Assembly: GCF_040412425.1 (NCBI RefSeq) | Contig: NC_089756.1 | Coordinates: 4,992,498 to 5,056,497, forward strand | Length of the DNA stretch: 64,000 nucleotides | Direction of reading: 5' to 3' | Origin: Macrobrachium rosenbergii | Lineage: Eukaryota > Arthropoda > Malacostraca > Decapoda > Palaemonidae | In this document: positions 11,945 through 23,045 of the stretch, piece after piece | Layout of the letters: every line of letters starts with the position of its first letter | Position numbering within the stretch: position 1 is the first letter of the stretch | Made by a program: the position numbers and the translations under genes | Notes under the pieces: model-generated | Told to the model about the DNA's origin: nothing | The model's database searches: none | What the model saw: only the letters and a program-made list of their open reading frames with translations

Positions 11945-12150
11945 GTAGAGGTGATGTGGTTGTTCTTGGCGTAGGGGTAGTTTTGTTGCAGGAAGTGAAC
12001 AGGAGGAAGAACCCCATTGCCTATTATTTGAAGAAACTGAATAAAACCTGGCAAAATTATTCAGCTATTGAGAAGGAATTGTTTAGTTTAGTTTCAGCCC
12101 TGCAACACTTGGAGATTTATGCATGTAGTGGTCCTGTTTTAACTGCATGA
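11945..12150 (+). pseudogene. Misplaced RNase H fragment in element A
   Basis: The stretch reads GVGVVLLQEVNRRKNPIAYY and on to ALQHLEIYACSG, an RNase H core segment. It duplicates about 13600-13785 of the same element at high identity and ends abruptly at ACTGCAT, where the downstream copy continues into TATACTGATCAT. It lies between protease and integrase, where no RNase H belongs, so it is an internal duplication. Confidence 0.75.
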
Positions 12151-12295
12151 CCTTTCCTGTGCTGACAGTGTTAGTCAAGCTGACGATGTAGCTGTCGAAA
12201 GTAATTATGCAGATGTAGTCGATGTAGTAGCTTCAAGTGATAGCTGCTGTGATGGTTTAGTCACTAACATTTTAAGTAAGTGTGAGCTAGTCTAG

Positions 12296-13190
12296 TTGCA
12301 AAGAGTGGATGAGACATTAACCCGAATTTTTGAATGTGAGCTGGATGATGAGCTCTATAGTGTTTGTAAGGAACCCTTTTATCTAAAAGACGAAGTTTTA
12401 TGTCGTTATGTTCTTCCTAAGTCATTTAGCAAAGAGATTATCGAACAATTTGTAATCCTGAGGAAGCTCCGCAAACTAATTTTGAAATTAGCACGTGATC
12501 ATCAATGACATTTTGGGGAAAATAAGACCTTTAAGAGTGTAAGTAGGACGTACTTTTGGCCTAAGATGAGAAGTGATGAGAAAATATATGTTCTAAGTTG
12601 TCACGAATGTCAAATGGCTGGTAAACTTAACCAAGTAATTCCCGGGGTGCCTATATGTAATATTCCATCTGTAGGTGTACCTTTTGAGAATGCTGTTATT
12701 GATATGGCTGGACTTTTGCCTAGAAGTCAGGGAGGGAAAATCTGTCTGTTAGCAATCATTGATAGACTAACCCGTTTTCCAGGAGCAAGCCCTGTAAGAA
12801 GCTGTAATGCAAAAACTGTAGTTAAACAATTATTGTTGAGCTATTTTTGTAAATTTGGTCTACCTCGCGTCATGCAAAGCGATAATGGTAGGTAATTTTG
12901 TGTCTTATATATTTCAGGGACAAGATGTTTGACATTAAAAGGAAGTATGATCTTAGGGCAAAAGAGAGAAATTTCAGTGTGGGAGATAAAGTTTTGGTGT
13001 TAATTGAGAAATAAGGTCCCTCATTATCTTGTAAGTTTGAAGGTCCTTTTTCTATCTTAGAAAAAAAGGGGAAGTTTAAATTACTTGATTGATATGGAAA
13101 GACGTAGAGCTAAGTGGTTGCATGTAAACTTGTTAAAGAAACATAGCGAACGTCCAATGCTTTTAGTAACTGTTTCACAGAGAGAAATTT
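12296..13190 (+). pseudogene. pol: Element A integrase, catalytic Glu region deleted
   Basis: The zinc-binding half is seen as a decayed H..H (near 12500) followed by SCHECQMAGK (about 12598-12627). The core gives AVIDMAGLLP (first Asp) and MQSDNGR (second Asp, about 12871-12891). The sequence then jumps straight to the C-terminal part (KFEGPFSILEKKG near 13030-13070), so the block with the catalytic Glu is missing. Several stops are present. The position upstream of the RT tail fits the Gmr1-like order. Confidence 0.8.
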
Positions 13191-13208
13191 CTTGAGGAAA
13201 ACTCTGAT

Positions 13209-13950
13209 GTGCTTAAGAATTTCAAGTTTAGAAAAAAGAAAAAACTGAATGAAATACACAATGCTTTGGGAAGTTATCCTGAAACTGTTACCCATAAAGT
13301 GAGTCTTGGAAAGATTTGTCCAAAAGATGGGAACAGAGAAACAATCAATTTCCCAATCCCAGCAACTAAAAAGCAGGTCATGAGATTTCTCAGAATGGTT
13401 TCATATTTCTGTAGATTTGTGCCCAATTTTTCAGAAATAAGTGCTTCCATAACTAATCTGTTTAAGAAGGGATGAAGCTTCATATTTGGTGACGAGTATA
13501 TAGAAGCTTTCAATAAACTAAAGGCCATAATGATTCACGAGCCAGTACTATTGATACCTGATTTTAGCAAGAAATTTAATTTAGCAATCGATGACAGTGA
13601 CATTGGCGTAGGGGTAGTTTTATTGCAGGAAATAAACAGGATGAAGCACCCCGTTGCCTATTATTTGAAGACACTGAATAAAGCCCAGCAAAATTATTCA
13701 ACTATTAAGAAGGAATTGTTTAGTTTAGTTTAAGCCCTGCAACACTTCGAGATTTATGCACGTAGTGGTACTGTTTTAACTGCATATACTGATCATAATC
13801 CGTTAGTTTATTTGGAGAGATTTAAGAATTAGAATAAACATCTCATGTGATGGAGCTTAGAATTACATGATTATAACCTGAAAATAGTCCATATAAAGAG
13901 GAAGAGTAATGTCATAGCTGATAACCTATCCAGAGATTTTTTAGATTGAG
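13209..13950 (+). pseudogene. pol: Element A RT tail and RNase H remnant
   Basis: Only the end of RT remains. From about 13345 the frame reads NFPIPATKKQVMRFLRMVSY and FCRFVPNFSE, the usual 'LR.FLG...YRRF...F' connection. RNase H follows (LAIDDSDIGVGVVLLQ near 13580-13627, YTDHNPLVYLERF near 13785, SNVIADNLSRDFLD near 13905-13945). The palm with the catalytic YxDD is absent. Stops at about 13473, 13731, 13830 and 13848 break it. Confidence 0.8.
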
Positions 13951-13995
13951 AGAACCATCATTTCTCTCTTTGTTTTGCACAGATTGAGCAGGATC

Positions 13996-13997
<2 letters not shown>

Positions 13998-14023
<26 letters not shown>
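13998..14023. repeat. Poly(T) run
   Basis: An uninterrupted run of about 26 T between the end of RNase H and the 3' LTR of element A. It could be the poly(A) tail of a minus-strand insertion, but no body for one is recognisable. Confidence 0.8.
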
Positions 14024-14026
<3 letters not shown>

Positions 14027-14271
14027 ATAGAGCTAGTGTGATGAGCCTGGAGCATGGTTAGTGAAGTGTCGAGTGTGAGATGACTGCTTTTCTTTTTCGT
14101 TTGTCCCATGAGTTTTTTTTTTCAACTGTGTTCTTTATCTTAGTTTTGCTAAAGCTGAGTTTAAGCAAAATGTGAGAAGTTACTCCTCAGTTCAGAGAAT
14201 GAGTTTAAAATACATTTTTTCCCTTTTGCAGTCTTATTTTAAAAAATAAAATATTATATATTTTTCTCTTT

Positions 14272-14281
14272 TGGGGGAAAG
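14272..14281 (+). promoter_or_regulatory. Polypurine tract of element A
   Basis: TGGGGGAAAG lies directly before the TGT that opens the 3' LTR, the position of the plus-strand DNA primer. Confidence 0.65.
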
Positions 14282-15361
14282 TGTCATTGGCAGTAGCTAT
14301 TTTAGCTGAAATCATATTTAGAGGAAAAACATCTTTTACAACATGTAGTAAGGATGTCCCTCCCAGAAGTCGTCATCTCCCAAGAGCCACGTGTTACTGA
14401 TGCTGATGCAACATCTTTATGAGTTGCACCATGTTAGAGCAAGATTTTGTCCTGTACGCATTTCTTCGTACAGGCTCTAGACGCTCTTTGTATGAGGTGA
14501 TCGAATGCGCTGTTTTGAGGAGCTTATCAGCATACAGCAATTAAAAAATCTCCTAACATGGAGATGACAATTGCCTGTTGTGTCATCATTAGCCCCGCCC
14601 ATATAGGGGCATATAAGCTTCCATAGAATTGCCCTTGAGAGAGAGAGAGAGAAAGGAGGGGGGGAGGGCAAGCAATATAATCAGAGGTCGGACAGGCAAT
14701 GTTCCGACGCCCAGCGAAGAGTCCCCCTAGATCACCTGCCTCCAGCAATATTTGTCATACCTGTGACAAGGCGAAGCAACCAGTCATTCCTACCTGTGAC
14801 AGCGCAAAGCAGCCAGCCCTTCCTGCCTGTGACGAGGAAAAGCAACCAGCCTTTCCTGCCTTCCATCTGCACAATCTCCAGATTCTGGGAGAAACAATGT
14901 TTGCTGTCCTATCCTGAAGTCACCCCCTTTGGGACGTCTATGAGCCCGAAGCCATCGTGCTAGCATTATCTCTTCAGCAGAAATCCCAGCCACCCCTCTG
15001 TGACGTCTTCAAGCTTGAAACTATCGTGCCAGCAAAACTATCGTGCCAGCATCAACTCTTCAGCTGAAACCCCAGCCACGAAGATCAACTCGCCAATTCA
15101 CCATTTAAGATTTAAAATTGCTCTACCTTCCAACCTGTTCCCCCTATCTATAACTAATTTGATTTGTTTTGATTTGTGTCATGTTGAATGAAAGCTGAGG
15201 GGAAGCAACATTTCATTTTTTATAAATAAGGTTGTGAATAAACGTGCTGTAGTGTTGTGAGAGTTTCTTTTTATATTCATTTCCCATATTTCAATTACTG
15301 GTGTTGAATCTGTGTTGTTTAGAGATTGAAAGAACCTGTAATGATTCGTGGAATCATAACA
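14282..15361 (+). repeat. 3' LTR of element A
   Basis: Matches 9348-10334 over its length, with the same ~36-bp internal repeats (about 14758-14860), CATATAAGC near 14610, AATAAA at 15237-15242 and the end CATAACA. It is ~90 bp longer because of an extra duplication around 14930-15060. Clear divergence between the two LTRs marks an old insertion. Confidence 0.85.
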
Positions 15362-15382
15362 GACACTCAATTTTCTCATCTT

Positions 15383-16724
15383 TAACAATGATTATGAACT
15401 ACCTGTAAGGATGAACTGGGAAAACATCAAAGATAATATTATGAAAATGTTAGGACCACTTTATAAACGAAGACTAACTTTATTCCAAAAGAGTGTACTA
15501 GTTAATGCAAGTGTCTATCAAAAGCATGGTACGTTTCCCAGGTGTATCCTGTTCCAGCTGATGTTGGTAAATGTATAGAAAAGTGTCTTTTCAAATATCT
15601 GTTGAATGGGAATTATCAACCCATCAAAACGAAAACTATGTACCTCCTAAAGAGTCAAGGAGGATGTGGTATTGTAAATCTAACTGTGAAAGCAAATTGC
15701 TTGCTTTTTAGCAGCTTCTACAAATGCGTTATTAATAGATCTATGGGATATGAAATAACTGCTTATTATTGTAAGCTGAGACTTTCTTACCTTGTTGATT
15801 TTAACAGATTTAAGGAATCCACCATTTTTAGCACTCCATATTATGACAAATTAATAACGATCTTTCTGTAATAAAGATAAAGATGTATCCTTTGCTAAAA
15901 TCAAAACATATTTATTGTTGCATGATGAGAGGTGAATCAATTCTGCCAAATATTGAAGAAAGCTATCTGTTGTTTAACTGGAATATATTATGGGAAAATT
16001 TTGATAATAAGTGGATTGATCCAATAAACAGAGAAATATTGTTTAAGTACATCCATGAAGTCTTAGCTACAAAAGATAGGTTATTTATGATGAACGTAAC
16101 GGATGGTTATCTGTGTAGTAATTGTGGAGAAGCTGAATCTATTATGCGTTTAGTTTATTTTTGTACATTGAAGAGAACAGTTGTGAACTGGATACAAAAA
16201 AAAAAGTACTGAGCCAGGTTTGTCAAATAAATACAGTAAGTTTTCTAAAGGTTCTAAAATTGGATTTTCAAGCCTATTCAAAAAGGATAAAAATGCAGCA
16301 ATGATATTAATAAGTGAATATATAACTGGAATTTCATAAAGTAGTGCCCTTAGCAGATGAGTTCAGTATGATTTCATTTATAAAAAGTAGAATGTTTAAA
16401 ACAAGATTTCTATTGTTCAAAGCACTTGAGGATAAATGTCGCAATCTGTTCATTCGAGAAATGGGAGCAACATTTGTGTCATTATAAAATCCGTACAGTA
16501 TATGCACATTGTAATAATTTTTTATTTTACTGCATTATCAGGTAGTTACAGAGTCTATTTTGTATTGTTAATACTTATCTGACTGACGTATGTATGTAGA
16601 TGTAAATGATGATTTATTAACCGCATTGTGATAACTAACATAAAGAAAAATATATATATATAATATAAAAATATATTTGTATAAAAGAAAACTATGTAAA
16701 TTTTCTCAATAAAAGTTGAAAAAA
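15383..16724 (+). pseudogene. 5'-truncated LINE: RT thumb and zinc-binding tail, with TSD
   Basis: The insertion is bracketed by a perfect 14-bp duplication, AATTTTCTCATCTT, at 15369-15382 and 16725-16738. It ends in AATAAA (16708-16713) and a short A-run, as expected for a target-primed LINE copy. The body encodes the end of a reverse transcriptase. About 15412-15535 reads like the 'W..I...... L..LY.RRL.LFQKS..VN' connection, 15542-15871 contains a LKSQGGCGIVNL block, and 15883-16212 ends in a zf-RVT-like finger (CSNCGEAESIMRLVYFC). Stops separate the parts. The clade is uncertain; a zf-RVT finger fits L1/Tx1- or I-like groups. Confidence 0.8.
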
Positions 16725-16738
16725 AATTTTCTCATCTT

Positions 16739-16956
16739 GCAAATACTTTCAAACTCTCACTAGCTGCTGCAGTTTCTCCTTACTATCCACAATCAGTAAC
16801 TGGATCATTTGCCACAATAACCACCCTACATTATATTTATGATTCATTATCTTATCTACATCCATACAACTGTATATACTGTCCATTTCTTTGGCTTCAG
16901 GTATCATGCCATCCACATTCACTGAACTTCGAAAGAGAAATTATATAAATATATAT
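16739..16956. other. Short unassigned spacer
   Basis: Sequence continuing the original 3' flank of element A after the LINE insertion. No feature recognised. Confidence 0.4.
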
Positions 16957-18199
16957 TGTAAAGGAATAGCCAAAATAAGCTAATAAAACAGTCTCCCCCG
17001 TTCTGCCTTTGTAAAATCAACTGAAGTGATAGACAAGCTCCTGTCTATTTTGACCTGTCTCAGGGTAGTTTATGGGGAGTGAGACTGTGAAGGGTTGAGA
17101 ACCGGACATTCCAGAGGCAGAGCCGTATATTAGAGTCTCTATATACGACTCTGTCCAGAGGGTATTAAGGAACACTCAGAAGATAAGCTTTGCCTAGGGC
17201 AGTAACTTGCTTGGCGCTTTTTTCTTGGTACAGGACAAGAGGCCTGAGTCAGGCCATCGCCCCCCTCCCCCCCCCACGCCAGAGCAGAAGTAATAAAAGG
17301 CCACAACGCCCTACAATCGCTCTCACACATAGCTAGACCTAGATGGAGGAGGTCACACGCTAAGACGTCTCCTCCCCCCCCTCACCGCCACGTGGATCGC
17401 CGCCCCTTGCCTTGGTCTTCCAACCATATGGCCAGTATCTTTGTTAAACGGTGCAGTGCAACTCCCTAATGCGAGCAAATTCCTCTATGGCCGCCCGATA
17501 GCATTACAGGGCGCCCCTTCCCCCTCAGCTGCTCATCGCCCATGTGTCTGCCCTTAGAAGGCGGCCCCTTTGGCTCCAGCCCACGTGGACTGCTGCTGCC
17601 GCCCTTGGTGAGGTCCAGAACGATGTCCAAGCATCAGTGCCAGTGCTGGAATCCTTTTATTACGGTAAAGTGGCCTGAAAGATCGCCATTAGTCATGTTA
17701 CTTTCGCCCTTGTGTGTTCATTAGACTTTTGGGTTAGTGTCTTTGCTTTTCCCGGAATTTCTTGGTTCAGTCCTGGCCCACGTGTTCACTGCCCCCCCAT
17801 TCAAGTCGCTAGTCAAGCCTCGAGGTTGTCCTTTGGCGTCTTCAGTGCACCCTCGAGAAGAAAGCATTTTTCCAATTCCTGCATTAGACCGTAACCTGTG
17901 TTCCATATCGTTTCAGAAGGACGATAGTAGTGGAATTCTCCTTGGCCCGTGTTCCTGGCATTCCCAGCAGCTTTTTAACTTTCATTTAATTAATTTTTTC
18001 CTTGAACTTGTCTGTTATGTAAATATACCTATTTTTGTACCCACGTGTTTCACGTGTTTCCCTTTGAGTAAGAGCCCTAAGCTCCTGTATAACTCCCTTT
18101 GATTTCTGTTTTATATGCTCCTGATTATCTTACAAGGTCACTGTAGAATAAAGTAATGATTTCTGAGACTTAGAATCTACCTGCACCAGGAAACATACA
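16957..18199 (+). repeat. Candidate lone LTR of another gypsy-type element
   Basis: Starts TGTAAAGG and ends ACATACA, with AATAAA at 18147-18152 about 50 bp before the end. TGGCGACC, a primer-binding-site-like octamer of the type used with tRNA-Arg, follows 3 bp later (18203-18210). It is more GC-rich than its surroundings. An imperfect 34-bp palindrome lies at 17119-17152. No second copy is in the window and no gag-pol follows, so this is an LTR-plus-leader remnant or a mis-called promoter region. Confidence 0.35.
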
Positions 18200-18564
18200 A
18201 AATGGCGACCTGACCAGCAATTTTCGTAACGAGTGCTTCCCCGCCCCCTTCGTTGCTTTCTTTGTGTTGCAATCTGTAAAATCAGCAATTAACTCAGCTA
18301 AGCTGGATACGGACAGACTACGAACCTTTGAAAAGCCAGCGCAATAGGCCAAGGAAATTCTGCGTAAGTAAACTGTGTTTATTTAGCATAGGAAATTTTA
18401 GCAAACGTGACTAAACCTAGGAAAATTTTTTTTATTAGTAATGATATATTAGGGTGCATGCCAAAAGAAAGCGAGAGAGAGAGAGGATCGCCGAAATTTA
18501 GCTTTTGAAAGCCTTTGCACGTGGCTTGCATACCATTCAAATAGGTTATTTAGGCTCTAACCCA
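18200..18564 (+). other. Possible retroelement leader after the candidate LTR
   Basis: Begins with the PBS-like TGGCGACC at 18203 and holds a splice-donor-like GTAAGT near 18364. No open frame of note. It ends at the TTAA (18565-18568) where the inverted satellite unit starts. Confidence 0.3.
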
Positions 18565-18568
18565 TTAA

Positions 18569-19233
18569 CCCTTAAACGCCGAGCCTCTATTTACAAAAGT
18601 GTCTGCCGTATGCCGATGGGGTTTGAGAGTTAGCGCCGAAGCGGAAAGAAAGTTTTTTTTTAAAAATCACAGCATGCTTAGTTTTTAAGATTAAGCATTC
18701 ATTTTTGGCTCCTTTTTTTGTCATTGCCTGAAGTTTAGTGTGCAATCATCAGAAATGAAAAAAATATCATTATCATATATAAATATTGGAATATATGACA
18801 GCACGAAAAAAAAATTTCATATATAATTGTATACAAATCGCGCTGTGAGCAAAACGGTTAAAGCTAATGAGTTATTTTTTGTTGTTGTATTGTACACTAA
18901 ATTGCGATGATTTTGGTATATAACAAATTGTAAAACGATCAAAGCAACAAAGAGAAAATATTATCACAAAATGATGCATGAATTCGTAACGTAGACGTAA
19001 AAAAAAGTTTTTCAAAAATTCACCATAAATCGAAATATTGTGCTAGAGACTTCCCATTTGTTGCAAAATGAAGGTAAATGATTGAATATTATTAGAATGT
19101 AAGATTTTTAGCTTACAATTGCATTTTTCGACCATTTCGGTAGAGTCAAAGTTGACCGAAGGTTGAAATTTCGGCATTTATCTTGATTTATATGAAAATA
19201 TTTCAAAACTGATAAAAGCTACAACCATGAGTT
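18569..19233 (-). repeat. Satellite unit, subterminal region and first monomer (inverted)
   Basis: 18569-19010 corresponds to the right subterminal DNA of the first locus, including an AAAGTGTCTGCCGTATGCC stretch. 19010-19233 is a partial ~380-bp monomer, ending exactly where the errantivirus-like element enters. Confidence 0.85.
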
Positions 19234-20134
19234 TGTAAGGTTTTATTGTTCCTTTTTTTTATGTTCTTTGTTATATGTTTGCATAGATTTTAGTCTTTCT
19301 CTTCTTACCTTGGTTTCTTTCGAGGTGTCCTTCAGATCGCTTTCATGATGATGTGCTATCTTTGTATATTTATTCCTTTTAAGTATTGATATCTCTCAGA
19401 AAGGCGTAGAGAGACGAGATCGGTAATTTCTTCACTTTAATTAGTACTTAGTATTATAAAGATCAGTACAAAATTAACAAATTACAATGCTAGAAAGGAA
19501 TCACTCTTGAATCAGTCTATATGGGGAACACTGAAGCGAGGGGAGAATGTACTCTCCCTTGAAGGACACAGTTCTGACTCTGGTCTCCTTGTAGGTCTCT
19601 AACTCGTCGAACCCTCAGAAAAACTTGCTATCTGCAATCTCCACCTCCTTCTAGCCTTATTGGAAGGATTAATCAGCAAGGCCTCCCCTTCAAGTAGCTG
19701 ATTGGAAGGACTGTAGTGGGTGTGATTCAAATCTCTCCTTAGAGGACTTGATAGGAGGCGATCTTAGGAGGGTGTGTGAAAGACCCCTCCCACACATAAT
19801 TGATTGGAGGTTGAAGAAGCACATCACTTGTGCCAACCCCCAAATTCCTGGAACTTCCACGAAAACACCTTCCGGAGAAGGTGGTGCTATAGAATCAGCT
19901 GTTGTAAACATTTAGACTGTGCTGACTCATGTTTTGGTTAGCTTCAATCGCGAGGCCATTATTTCCCATTTTTATGACTGCTTTTATGGCTTAAACACGA
20001 TATACTGCAATGTAAACATCTCGCGTATTGATAACATGACACAACAGCATTTGGCCATTATCACTGTGTTCTTTGCCTCTCTCTTTATTCTTATTTCTCT
20101 CTCCTATTTCTCTTTCTATCTCTCTCTCTAACTT

Positions 20135-20174
<40 letters not shown>

Positions 20175-20209
20175 CTATTTAATTTCCCTATCTATTCTAC
20201 ACCACAACA
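19234..20209 (-). repeat. 3' LTR of the errantivirus-like element
   Basis: The downstream LTR in element orientation, 976 bp. It matches 28652-29643 with scattered substitutions and a different length of the (CT)n tract near 20140-20170. No convincing polypurine tract is seen next to 20209; CTGAGGGCAGTGTGAGGTAG on the minus strand is the most purine-rich stretch nearby. Confidence 0.92.
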
Positions 20210-20571
20210 TCACTCGGTCACGCTACCTCACACTGCCCTCAGTGTGACAAAAAGAATATATTTCAATGAATGATTGCAAAATCACAAATAAAATAAAGTA
20301 TTTATATGATTGCCCATCAAGTTAATTCTCAAAAAATATTTAAATTGCACAAACTGTGTCAATGCACTAATGCAAAAAATATCAATTAAGAATACATGGT
20401 AGAAAATTCACACATATTACATCATGAATCAAAAGAGATACATACACACACACATATATATATATATATATAATGAATTATTATACTGTAAAAATGGTTA
20501 ATTGTTTTAACACATAATGCAAATAATAATACATAAAGAATTCAGCAGTAAATTATGTCTATAAGATCATT

Positions 20572-22136
20572 TTACTCTTCATTGGTCCTTTTTATTTCTG
20601 TTATAATCTTCTCAATATTTGAAATTACCACACACTTGACCAAAATTGCAAACGCTATTATTACAATAATGATTATGACCAAATTGAACAGAGACAGAAC
20701 TGGTGAAACATTTTCTTTGTAATAGAAAAATTCATCTACTAAAGCCAACTCATTTATTTGTTTTAACTCTAACTGAGACAGTTTAAATTCTTTAACTTCA
20801 CTAGAGTAGTTCATGTATGGCTTATTTTTATGGATTGTGATTTCTGTGAAGACATGAGGTTCATAATATAATTTATTAGAATAACTAACTTGCAAGTCTT
20901 ATCAAAAGCATGGACATTATTGAAATTAATTTCAGTACTTATATTATGGCAATTAATAGTTGCTGTTACTGAACTCAGTGAAAACACAAAAACTGACTGT
21001 TCTACTATAATGGAAACAAAATCATGTTTGGATAATTGTGTACACAGTACTGTCTCTTGATTCTTGTTTTCAATTATTTCTTGAACACAAGGATAGGTAT
21101 TAGTAGTTTCATACAGGTTGTCAAGGTTGCAAATATACTCTTTATCTTTCAAAAGTATACAATCTCTTAATTGAGCATCAGTAATAAATGACATCATTAG
21201 TCCATGTTCTTCTAATGCAAAATTGATGTGGTTGACATTTGAGATAATTACGTTTTCCTTTATCAACATGGAAAAAGGATGTATGGACATCAGTACATCT
21301 GCCTCTTTTTGATTAAAAGGTAAAATTAGAAGGATCTTATTTTTAACTACCTTGGTGGTTATCAAATTATAATAGACCATTATATCCTTTACCATAGGGG
21401 TATAATGTCCTTCTACCAAAAAATCACTAATTATGCTCTCTAATTCTCTTGGGTTTATTAATGTTGGACTTAATATTCCTTTATAGGCTAACAAAATGAC
21501 ACTTAACAGATCTTTATGGTCTTGCAATACAATTCTAACATTGTTCATAAATGTAATTAAATGTTGTTCATCTGTTATTATCTTAATCTCTTTGGTAACA
21601 TTCGTGTTCACTTGATTAATATATTCCTTTATTTTTTTCAATTCCTCAATGTTTAAGTTTTGAGAGCTTATAATCTTATTTAACACAATGCCCCTTGTTG
21701 CTGCCCATTTCTCCAGTTTGTCTATACGGGCACTTTCTTTTTCTACATTAGAGTCGGTTGCAACCCCGAATAGTTGATTAAGTGCTGTTCCTATAAAAGG
21801 TAAGAGGGATCTTTTGGATCTTGTATTTGACACACTTCCTATGTCATTATCTAGTTTTTCCAACAATGGTAAAACACTGTTATTTTCACTTTTCCTAATT
21901 AATGATTTTAATTCCCTTTGGACATCTTTCAATGTCATTTCATTGATAAGCACTGATGTAATGTCAATACTCACTATGCCCAAGTCCTTTATTAATTTCA
22001 CAGATCCCTTTTTCTCTAGTAGTGCACCCTTCCGGATCACCACCTCAGATGACACATAAAGCAGTGTTATGATAACCAAGAAGAACCGCATGTTTGTATC
22101 TGTAAGAATAAGCCTTATCAGATATTCTGTATACAT
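20572..22136 (-). pseudogene. env: Env-like fusion glycoprotein, one frameshift
   Basis: The main frame runs from ATG at 22136 for 441 codons; a second in-frame ATG at 22091 is followed at once by a hydrophobic signal sequence and may be the true start. A furin-type site RSKR sits at residues 106-109, followed by a fusion-peptide-like stretch beginning SLLPFIGTALNQLFG. This layout is known from errantivirus Env and the related baculovirus F proteins. The frame changes near 20896. The following frame (to 20572) supplies the membrane anchor (NLVIIIIVIIAFAILV) and a short tail. In intact relatives the protein mediates membrane fusion; here it is split, so it is not expected to work. In errantiviruses env mRNA is usually spliced. 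Confidence 0.88.
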
Positions 22137-22139
22137 GAG

Positions 22140-22466
22140 GTATTTTAATGCCTACACATTGTTCATATCTAACAATTCAACACTTTACATAAATTTATCT
22201 TTTTCTTAAGTTGTATTTTTTATTTATTTGTTCCTGTTTATCTTCTTTCAGTAATTCAACTATTCTCTTATTTGACCAAGAGTCTGTTTTTATTACCTTT
22301 ACATGATTGGTATGAACAATTCTTTCTTTTAGATCAGTCTCACTTATGATCTTTAGCTTATTTAACTTCAACACTTCTAATACCCTATAAGGACCTTGAA
22401 ACTTTGGGGATACTTTTGCATTAGGACCTTCTGGAACATGATTCTGAACATATACCTGAGCACCTA
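22140..22466 (-). pseudogene. Integrase C-terminal and pol-env junction region
   Basis: Continues the decayed C-terminal end of integrase (about 22270-22466, K-rich) and then the short AT-rich gap before env. No complete frame. Confidence 0.5.
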
Positions 22467-23045
22467 CTACAATTTTTGGTTTAGCTGTATTTTTGTCATA
22501 GTATTTCCTTGGACACTCTGAGCTCCTCGTCCTGTCTGTTTGATCGTTTCATATGTACGTCTAGTTTTCCAGGCAATATAGTCATCGTAGTTATAAGTAT
22601 GTCGGGGTGGTGTTGCATCATCTAGTAACGTATTTGGTAGTCTCTTCTCGTATCCGTATAACAAGTAGTGTGGTGATTCTCCTACTGTCTCATTTACAGT
22701 ATTGTTTATAGTAAACTGTACGTCTTCCAAAGCTAAATCCCAGTCTTCTGTATTAGGTTTAACTAAAGTTTTCAGGATATCCTTTATCTTACGATTCGTT
22801 CTTTCTACTGCTCCATTTGAACTTGGTTTATATGCTGTGATTTGACATTTATTTATCTCATAAAATTCACATAATTTTCTTAAAAGTTCACTAGTAAATT
22901 CTGCTGCGTTATCAGAAAGAAGAACTTGGGGACATGAATGTCTCGTAATAATTCTAGATTTAAGAGCTTCTGCTACTGTAATTGTATCTCTATTTCTTAC
23001 TGGTACAATCTCTACATATCTTGTTAGATAGTCTAAAAGACTAAT
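22467..23045 (-). pseudogene. pol: Errantivirus-like integrase core and C-terminal part, frame-broken
   Basis: Past a frame break at about 23033-23045 the minus strand reads DYLTRYVEIVPV, then LLSDNAAEF (second catalytic Asp, near 22905) and NGAVERTNR (catalytic Glu, near 22815). The ending includes INNTVNETVGESPHYLLYG (about 22710-22655). The D,D-35-E triad is therefore intact at residue level but split from the zinc-binding half, which lies in the preceding frame. Integrase inserts the DNA copy into the genome. A stop ends the frame at 22467. Confidence 0.85.

Larger units (their letters stand above)
9348..15361 (+). mobile_element. LTR retrotransposon A, Gmr1-like Ty3/gypsy, decayed
   Basis: Two similar LTRs (9348-10334 and 14282-15361) bracket gag, protease, integrase and then RT-tail/RNase H remnants. 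Flanking GATAC (9343-9347) and GACAC (15362-15366) look like a 5-bp target-site duplication with one change. Integrase lies before the RT tail, as in the Gmr1 branch. Most of RT is deleted and an extra RNase H fragment sits upstream of integrase. It cannot be autonomous. Relatives B and C lie at 32457 and 42929. Confidence 0.85.
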
